A stretch of DNA of 20,039 bases from a virus: the IMG/VR virus record IMGVR_UViG_3300034375_003059, positions 1 through 20,039 of that record; one strand, 5' to 3'. Under the pieces are notes generated by a model. The model searched no databases and was not told the DNA's origin. It worked only from the letters and a program-made list of their open reading frames with translations. Below, piece after piece: positions 14,774 to 20,039 of the stretch. A program made the translations under genes and the position numbers. How positions within the stretch are numbered: position 1 is the stretch's first letter; each line of letters opens with the position of its first letter.

Positions 14774-15438
14774 GACAGATTTACTATAAGGATACTCAAA
14801 AGGTTATTAATATGGGGCGAACCTCTGACTTCGTTCCGTATTATAACCCTATATCCGATGAAAACTTAGAAAGCGGAGTTATTAGACGGTTATTCGAGTT
14901 AGAGGATTATAAGGACTCGGAATATTACGGAGTAGTTAGTCATAAGTTTTATAATAAGTTAAAAAAGGATTCTAATTATATTAAAGAAACTATCTTAAAC
15001 GACGAGGAAAAAGCCGACGTTTATAGCTTCTTCGGTAAATTAGAAAAGGTTAACTTAGTTACTCAGGGCGTTAACTGGCATCCTCTATTTTTAGATATTT
15101 ATAAGCTTATCTCCGATCGTTTAGACTGGGGTATAGACTTAGAGGATAAGTCTTTATTATTCGAGCCTATTTACTCTAACCACTGGATATCGAGTAAGGA
15201 AACTTTTAAGGAGTTCGCTTTAGACTTTCTTATACCGGTAACCGATTTAATGAACTCTTCTAAAGTACTTAGAGACCTATGTAATCAGGACGCTAACTAT
15301 ATCTCTCGAGAGAAAATATCTCCGGAGCTATGCTTAGAAGTATTCGGTAGACCTTATTATACTTACCACTGTTTTATTTTAGAAAGGTTGTTCCCGATTT
15401 TCTGCTATTTACGGGACAAAAAAGTTAAACATATATGA
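14761..15438 (+). CDS. Glycan-cluster-associated protein, 225 aa
   Basis: Not an enzyme I can name. The pattern YYGVVSHKFYNKLKK at about 55-69, then EKADVYSFFGK, then NWHPLF near 112-117, resembles a family of uncharacterised proteins often found beside glycosyltransferases in surface polysaccharide clusters ('YYG..S.KF..K…DVY…HP'); this is recollection, not a search. There is no signal peptide or membrane segment, and the last part (YYTYHCFILERLFPIFCYLR) is aromatic-rich. It is coupled to both neighbours by overlaps, the downstream one being ATGA with a glycosyltransferase. A role in glycan transfer or sugar recognition is inferred from context alone. Confidence 0.55.
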   Translation: MLRVRQIYYKDTQKVINMGRTSDFVPYYNPISDENLESGVIRRLFELEDYKDSEYYGVVSHKFYNKLKKDSNYIKETILNDEEKADVYSFFGKLEKVNLVTQGVNWHPLFLDIYKLISDRLDWGIDLEDKSLLFEPIYSNHWISSKETFKEFALDFLIPVTDLMNSSKVLRDLCNQDANYISREKISPELCLEVFGRPYYTYHCFILERLFPIFCYLRDKKVKHI

Positions 15439-16133
15439 AGTTTTTAGTATTAGTACCGATATACCGACGTCACGCTGTTTTAAGGCTATTTAACGAAGGT
15501 TTAGAGAGTTTAAAAGGTAAAGGATATAATATCGAAGTTTTAGCCGTAGGAGACGTAAACGACGAGCCTATAGCTAAAGAATTAAATTATAGATACGTTA
15601 TTCATAGGAATATCTTAGGAGAAAAGTTAAATAAAGCTCTTAAAGTAGCTAAGAATATCGATTTCGACGCTATTTTAATGCTCGGTTCTGACGATATATT
15701 AAACTCCGCTACTTTAGATTTTTATATAGATGCTTTTAATCACGATTATAAGTTTGTAGGGTTCTTAGACTGTTACTTCTACGACTTAGAGAAACGTAAT
15801 ATGATTAAATGGAACGGATATAGAGGAGAAAGAGCCGGAGAACCTATAGGAGCTTGGAGATGCTTTAAAAGAGAGCTTATAGAGGAGCTTAACTGGGAGC
15901 TTTGGGGTAATCAGCATCATTCTATCGATTATACGATGTGGGAGAAGATTAAGAAAAGGGAGGATATTTTAAAAGCTAAACTTTTCGAAGATATGTTTAT
16001 CGGAGACTTAAAAACTTCGGAAAACGTAACTAAATTTCGTAAATTCGATAACTCGGTAATAGTAAACCCTTTAGACGGGTTAAACTTATTAGAAACGGAC
16101 TTTAAAAATAAAATATTAAACTATGGAAAATAA
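15435..16133 (+). CDS. GT2-like glycosyltransferase, 232 aa
   Basis: A GT-A fold glycosyltransferase, short for the family. The N-terminal strand and loop FLVLVPIYRRH at 3-13 is followed by a helix and a VEVL-like second strand. The metal- and nucleotide-sugar-binding region is AILMLGSDDIL at 79-89, with SDD in the place of the DxD motif. The later GEPIGAWRCFKREL at about 134-150 fits the acceptor side. There is no membrane segment, so it acts in the cytoplasm on a sugar-nucleotide donor. The acceptor is unknown and could be a virion protein, lipopolysaccharide or a nucleotide. It overlaps the acyltransferase gene by 11 bases. Confidence 0.7.
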   Translation: MKFLVLVPIYRRHAVLRLFNEGLESLKGKGYNIEVLAVGDVNDEPIAKELNYRYVIHRNILGEKLNKALKVAKNIDFDAILMLGSDDILNSATLDFYIDAFNHDYKFVGFLDCYFYDLEKRNMIKWNGYRGERAGEPIGAWRCFKRELIEELNWELWGNQHHSIDYTMWEKIKKREDILKAKLFEDMFIGDLKTSENVTKFRKFDNSVIVNPLDGLNLLETDFKNKILNYGK

Positions 16134-16674
16134 TATCCACCCTACGGCGATCGTAGGAGAAAACGTTAAAATAGGTAAAGGTAATACTATCGGAGCTTAC
16201 TCGGTTATTTACGACGGAGTAGAGATAGGAGATAATAACGAAATAGGTAGTTTTGTAATTATCGGAGGTAGAGGAGAGATTAGAAAGGCTAACGAGTTTA
16301 ACGGCAAGATAGTAATAGGTAACGATAACTTAATTAATCATCACGTAACTATAGATAAGTCTATAGAGGGTTATACTTTATTAGGGTCTAATAATTTTAT
16401 AATGACTAAGGCTCATTTAGGACACGACGTAGCTATAGGTAATAACGTTACTATATCTTCCGGAGCTAATATAGGAGGACACGTAGTAATACACGACCAC
16501 GCTAACGTAGGATTAAACGCCGAAGTACATCAGAGGAAAATTATAGGTAGAGGAGCTATGGTAGGTATGGGAGCCTCTATTACTAAAGATGTTAAAGGAT
16601 TCGAAAAAGTAGTAGGAGTTAATAGAGTTATAGGAGAAAACGAGCGTAAACTAAAGGAGCTAGGGATAGAATGA
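16123..16674 (+). CDS. LpxA-like hexapeptide acyltransferase, 183 aa
   Basis: Left-handed beta-helix protein with repeated [IV]G hexads from residue 5 (IHPTAIVGENVKIGKGNTIG) to about 155. It keeps residues of the LpxA active site: AHLGHD with His98 and His101 (E. coli LpxA His122 and His125), GGHV with His120 (His144) and AEVHQ with His136 (His160). LpxA uses acyl carrier protein to acylate UDP-GlcNAc at the first step of lipid A synthesis. At 183 residues this one lacks most of the C-terminal helical domain (E. coli LpxA has 262), so its substrate may differ; sugar N- or O-acyltransferases share the fold. It is coupled to glycosyltransferase-like genes on both sides. Confidence 0.8.
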   Translation: MENNIHPTAIVGENVKIGKGNTIGAYSVIYDGVEIGDNNEIGSFVIIGGRGEIRKANEFNGKIVIGNDNLINHHVTIDKSIEGYTLLGSNNFIMTKAHLGHDVAIGNNVTISSGANIGGHVVIHDHANVGLNAEVHQRKIIGRGAMVGMGASITKDVKGFEKVVGVNRVIGENERKLKELGIE

Positions 16675-17423
16675 GATTAGCCGTATGTTATACCGTATTT
16701 AATGGAGTAGAACTATTAGAACACGCTATTAACTCGGTTAAAGACCACGTAGACGAGATTATAATAGCTTACCAGGTTACCAGTAATTACGGTAACGAGT
16801 GTAAAGACGTTTTAGAGTTTATAGAACGATTTCCGGACTATACTTACTTAAACTACGAACCTGACTTGACGGTAGACGCTAAGACTAACGAAAAGAGAAA
16901 ACATCAGAAGTTAATAGAGTTCGCTCGTATTTGTGACTGTACTCACTTCTTTCTATCGGCTACGGACCACTTTTACAAGGAGGACGAGATATTATATGCT
17001 AAGAACTTAGTAGATACTACGGGAGTAAAGACGACTTACTCTAAAATGATAACCTACTTTAAAGAGCCTACTTTAAGGTTAGAGCCTTTAGAGACTTATT
17101 ATATGCCGTTTATCTGTTCTACTTCCGTTAATATCGGTTCTTTAGCTCCGGTATTAGTAGACCCTGCTTGCGCTTTTAAACCCTTTTCTCCTTATTACGT
17201 TTTTAGAGAAGACGAGGTATTAATGCACCACTTCTCCTGGGTTAGAAAGGATATAGATAGTAAGTTAGATAACGCTGCGGCTAAGGTAAATTGGTTAGAT
17301 AAGATAGACGAATTTAAGGATAGGTATAATAACTTTAAATTAGGGGATAAATTCCCGTACTATCCTAATCACGAGATAGTAGAGACGGAGGACGTTTTTA
17401 ACTTACGTAAAATTAATTTTTAG
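16671..17423 (+). CDS. Glycosyltransferase-like protein with degenerate DxD, 250 aa
   Basis: The N-terminal part (RLAVCYTVFNGVELLEHAIN, then VDEIIIAYQ at 28-35) is a GT-A fold opening. The segment RKHQKLIEFARICDCTHFFL at 76-95 is followed by SATDHFY (96-102), where related proteins have a DADEFY-type metal site; only the second Asp (Asp99) seems kept. MHHFSWVRKDIDSKL at about 185-199 matches the family's later motif. It may be an active transferase with an altered metal site or a pseudoenzyme. Context: last of the glycan genes, coupled by ATGA to the acyltransferase and followed 24 bases later by the portal gene. Confidence 0.6.
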   Translation: MRLAVCYTVFNGVELLEHAINSVKDHVDEIIIAYQVTSNYGNECKDVLEFIERFPDYTYLNYEPDLTVDAKTNEKRKHQKLIEFARICDCTHFFLSATDHFYKEDEILYAKNLVDTTGVKTTYSKMITYFKEPTLRLEPLETYYMPFICSTSVNIGSLAPVLVDPACAFKPFSPYYVFREDEVLMHHFSWVRKDIDSKLDNAAAKVNWLDKIDEFKDRYNNFKLGDKFPYYPNHEIVETEDVFNLRKINF

Positions 17424-17447
17424 ATAAAAAACTTATTTTAAATAGAT

Positions 17448-18719
17448 ATGGAAGAAAACTTAGAAAAAAGTAACGTTTTTTTTGTTAATCTAACGACTAA
17501 ATCTGTTACTCCGGACGTAGACGTAAGGAGGAATAGAAAGAAAGATTATATTTACTTCGGTAAGGATAATTTATTCCCTAACTATCTAATAGATTTAGCG
17601 GATAATTGCTCTATTCATAGAGCGTTATTAGAGACTAAGTCTAAATTTATCGCCGGAGAGGGGTTCTCTTTCGAAGGAGAGGATAGTCAGGTAGCTTTAG
17701 CGGAAAGATTCTTAGAAGGGTTAGATAAAGACTTTTTAAGAAAGACTTCCGTAGATATGGCTTACTTTAACGGTTTTTACTGGCAGTCTAAGTTCGAAAG
17801 ATCGGGTAACGTAGCTTATTTACGTAACGTAGACTTCTCTTATATCCGTTCGGGTAAAATGAACGAAAATGGAGAAGTAGAAAAATACTACTATACACCA
17901 GATTGGAAGTTTGCTACTAAGCGTAACTCTTTTAAACCTGAGGACGCTATTTACGAACCTAAGCCTATCGCTTCTTGGTATTCTTCCGATAGAGCTTTAG
18001 TAAGAGAGAGAGGAGAACTTATTAACGGTATGAGTTACTCTCCAGGAAAGTTATTTTACGCGGAGCCTAATTACTTAGGAGCGTTAAACTATATCGAGAT
18101 TAGTAATCAGATAGCAGAGTTTCATAAGAATAACTTAGATAACGGTATGGTAGGGTCTATGCATATTCATTTATTCGAAGACCTTAGCGACGGAGAAAAG
18201 CGTAGAAAAGTAGAGAAGTCTATTAATAATAAGTTTAGCGGTTCGGAGAACGCCGGTAAGGTAGTAGTAACTTGGTCTACTAATCCGGATATGAAGACCT
18301 TAGTAGAATCTATACCGGTTAACGATTCTCACGAAATGTTTACCCTACTTAACGGTAAAGTATCGGAGGAGATCGTAATGGCTCATAGAACGCCTATGGC
18401 TTTAGCCGGAATTAAGGTAGCTACCGGACTACAGTCGGAGGATAGTTTAACGCGTTCTAATATGGAGTATTATCAGAATACGGTAATTAGACCTCAGCAG
18501 ACGGTTATAGAGGACTCTTTAGATAAAGTCTTAGAGCGTAACGGTATTAACGTTAAAACTAAAATTAAGCCTCTTAAACCTATCGATATATTAGCTTCGG
18601 AGGAGCTTATGTTACGTACTATGTCCTTAGAAGAGATTAGAAGAGACGTATTAGGTAAAGACGAATTAGAGGGTACTCCGGTATTAAGCGAGAGTAATAA
18701 CGATAATATAGTAGACTAA
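17448..18719 (+). CDS. Portal protein
   Basis: A 423-residue protein matching Bacteroidota-phage portals. The N-terminal part DYIYFGKDNLFPNYLIDLAD at about 33-52 is followed by a helix with HRALLETKSKFIAGEGFSFE. The wing and stem have WQSKFERSGNVAYLRNVDF and EFHKNNLDNGMVG. The C-terminal part has HRTPMALAGIKVATGLQSED and then a long helix MEYYQNTVIRPQQTVIEDSL. Portals form the dodecameric DNA gate at one capsid vertex and dock the terminase and neck. Here the gene lies after the glycan cassette and before the tail fibre, not next to a terminase, which is unusual. A short segment near 17860-17925 contains several avoidable TG/CA. Confidence 0.7.
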   Translation: MEENLEKSNVFFVNLTTKSVTPDVDVRRNRKKDYIYFGKDNLFPNYLIDLADNCSIHRALLETKSKFIAGEGFSFEGEDSQVALAERFLEGLDKDFLRKTSVDMAYFNGFYWQSKFERSGNVAYLRNVDFSYIRSGKMNENGEVEKYYYTPDWKFATKRNSFKPEDAIYEPKPIASWYSSDRALVRERGELINGMSYSPGKLFYAEPNYLGALNYIEISNQIAEFHKNNLDNGMVGSMHIHLFEDLSDGEKRRKVEKSINNKFSGSENAGKVVVTWSTNPDMKTLVESIPVNDSHEMFTLLNGKVSEEIVMAHRTPMALAGIKVATGLQSEDSLTRSNMEYYQNTVIRPQQTVIEDSLDKVLERNGINVKTKIKPLKPIDILASEELMLRTMSLEEIRRDVLGKDELEGTPVLSESNNDNIVD

Positions 18720-20039
18720 TGGCTTTAGATTTAGGAATATTTTTAGAAGGAGCGCAGAGTACTTTTAAGGTAAAAGTTTCTGATAACGACGCTCAAGCTC
18801 AGTACTTAATAGATAAGCTTATTAGCTCTGACGGTTCGGTAACTATTACCGAGACTAACGACGGAGGGATAGAGACTATAGACTTAACTACTTCGGGAGG
18901 TGGGGGTAGTGATACCAATATAGCTAATACAGACTTAACTAATGACGCTAATCATTCAGTTAACTTAAACACGTTCAAACAAGGTTTTACTAACGGAGAG
19001 CTCGGTATTGGTACTGCAACGCCCGATAATTCATCACAACTTGAAGTTTCTGCAACAGATAAAGGCTTATTAATTCCAAGAGTTACTACGGCTCAAATGA
19101 ATGCGATTAGTACGCCAGCTACTAATTTACTTGTGTTTAATACCGATTTAGAAGCTTTATACAGATACGATGGTGCGAATTGGGTTGCTTTATCTGCTGG
19201 TTATGGTGTTATTGAGGTTATTACTGACGCTGATTCGGGTATACCTACCTATTTTACTGATTTACAAAGTGCCTTAGAAACGTGTAAGACAAGTGGAAGT
19301 AATAACGTAGTTAGGTTATGTTCTGACATCACTATTACAAGTGCTATTTCAATTAAAAGTACTGGTTCAGGTACTGGGTTAGGCTATGATTTTGAAAGTT
19401 TAACTATTGACTTCAACGGTTTTAGAGTGGTTAATAATGAAGCTGACGGAAGTTACTGTTTTGATGTTTTTATAGATGGCTCAACAGCTTCAAATCGCCA
19501 ATTATCATTTGTTAATGGTCAAGTAATAAGAACGAGCGGAACTACTGCTAGTAGGTCTATATTGTGCGATTCTGCTGGTCATTACGGTGGTGTATCAATG
19601 AACAAAATGATATGGTACAATGACGGAGGTGTTTGTGCTGATTTCAGAATGGGTAGTGTTGCTAATTATATGACAAGCATTAATGATTGGGGAGGTAGTG
19701 TTTTTCAATCTGACACTAGCTTCGCTATTGATATTCTAGGGATTAATAGTACTTATCCATTCAAAGTTAGGAACTTTACAGCGATAGGTAATAGTGCAAA
19801 TATAGCATTGTATTCTAGGGGTAACGTTGAAGCTAGTCATTTTACCGCTTACAATTTATCAACTGGTGATTCTATTTATGTAAAAAGCACCTCAAATTTA
19901 AGTCATTTTTCAGCTTATTCAACATCGGGTAATGCTATTGAGTTTGCTGATGATTTTGATGGTGTGTTATCTAATTTTTACGCACAATCAACAACTGGAG
20001 ATTGTATATATATGGTTAACAGCTCTAATACATCGTACA
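18719..20039 (+). CDS. Tail fibre / receptor-binding protein, 5' part
   Basis: The frame is open from ATG at 18719 (TAATG overlap with the portal stop) to the window edge. Residues 1-60 are an N-terminal domain, probably the virion anchor. A glycine-rich linker (SGGGGSD, about 59-65) follows, then NTDLTNDANHSVNLN and a fibre module with LGIGTATPD…KGLLIPRVTTAQ…YDGANWVAL, common in Bacteroidota fibres. After about residue 165 the protein has repeated short strands (LTIDFNGFRVV, MSKN-free; many Asn, Ser, Thr, Gly) that fit a right-handed beta-helix, the usual receptor-binding or polysaccharide-depolymerase fold. The TG/CA depletion ends near the linker, so the C-terminal part appears to have been gained from a source of ordinary composition. 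Confidence 0.75.
   Translation, partial: MALDLGIFLEGAQSTFKVKVSDNDAQAQYLIDKLISSDGSVTITETNDGGIETIDLTTSGGGGSDTNIANTDLTNDANHSVNLNTFKQGFTNGELGIGTATPDNSSQLEVSATDKGLLIPRVTTAQMNAISTPATNLLVFNTDLEALYRYDGANWVALSAGYGVIEVITDADSGIPTYFTDLQSALETCKTSGSNNVVRLCSDITITSAISIKSTGSGTGLGYDFESLTIDFNGFRVVNNEADGSYCFDVFIDGSTASNRQLSFVNGQVIRTSGTTASRSILCDSAGHYGGVSMNKMIWYNDGGVCADFRMGSVANYMTSINDWGGSVFQSDTSFAIDILGINSTYPFKVRNFTAIGNSANIALYSRGNVEASHFTAYNLSTGDSIYVKSTSNLSHFSAYSTSGNAIEFADDFDGVLSNFYAQSTTGDCIYMVNSSNTSY

Noticed and set aside
1741-18900. GATC or another palindromic restriction site as the avoided word
   Set aside because: GATC, TTCGAA and similar palindromes are present in the block. The shortest description that fits is the dinucleotide TG/CA itself, not a longer site.
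1741-18900. Avoidance explained by host tRNA supply or codon preference
   Set aside because: The rule also holds in non-coding DNA and across codon junctions, which codon preference alone cannot produce.
19000-20039. Diversity-generating retroelement target in the tail fibre
   Set aside because: No template repeat, reverse transcriptase or adenine-biased variable repeat can be seen in the window, and the gene's 3' end is missing.
1-20039. tRNA or rRNA genes
   Set aside because: No cloverleaf with the conserved TTCGA-type arm in context and no rRNA-like stretch was seen; the TTCGAA words in gaps are part of short repeats without acceptor or anticodon stems.

Overview
The window reads as part of a tailed bacteriophage (siphovirus-like) or prophage of a Bacteroidota host, most likely a flavobacterium. 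All supported genes lie on the + strand. The portal, capsid, tail-chaperone and baseplate-like proteins look like the versions found in Bacteroidota phages, and the last gene carries the '…KGLLIPRVTTAQ…NLLVFNTD…YDGANWVAL' fibre repeat common in that phylum. These assignments come from reading the translations; no database search was run.

Layout. 1-1740: four small genes of ordinary base composition, separated by intergenic palindromes and closed by a terminator. 1741-2217: a 477-base gene-free leader rich in short repeats. 2218-2843: three small overlapping unknown genes. 2840-11390: tail and connector genes, namely a tail-assembly chaperone with a -1 frameshift at a T9 run, a tail-terminator-like protein, a gp10-like neck protein, a small beta-rich protein, two large baseplate/distal-tail proteins and the tape measure. 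11401-14358: a small helix-turn-helix protein, a ClpP-like protease fused to a scaffold, the major capsid protein and a probable tail tube protein. 14359-14533: a second repeat-rich control region. 14534-17423: five translationally coupled genes, including two glycosyltransferase-like proteins and an LpxA-like acyltransferase. 17448-18719: portal. 18719 to the window end: a tail fibre running off the edge. No terminase is visible, so the packaging genes lie outside.

The striking feature is compositional. From about 1740 to about 18900 the dinucleotides TpG and CpA are almost absent unless an amino acid requires them, while TpA and CpG are plentiful. The rule holds in non-coding DNA: 1741-2217 has no TG and a single CA. 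It also holds across codon junctions, where codons end in C before G and in T before A. Hand counts of TG+CA in 180-base samples give 25 at 181-360, 2 at 16141-16320 and 21 at 19021-19200. The depletion fades in on the left and stops inside the tail fibre gene at a glycine-rich linker. I know of no named mechanism that produces this pattern, and it is the best candidate here for something undescribed.

The structural genes form a late operon with many ATGA and TAATG overlaps, cut by a few hairpin terminators. The glycan cassette inside it suggests that the phage decorates its own virion or alters the host surface during morphogenesis.
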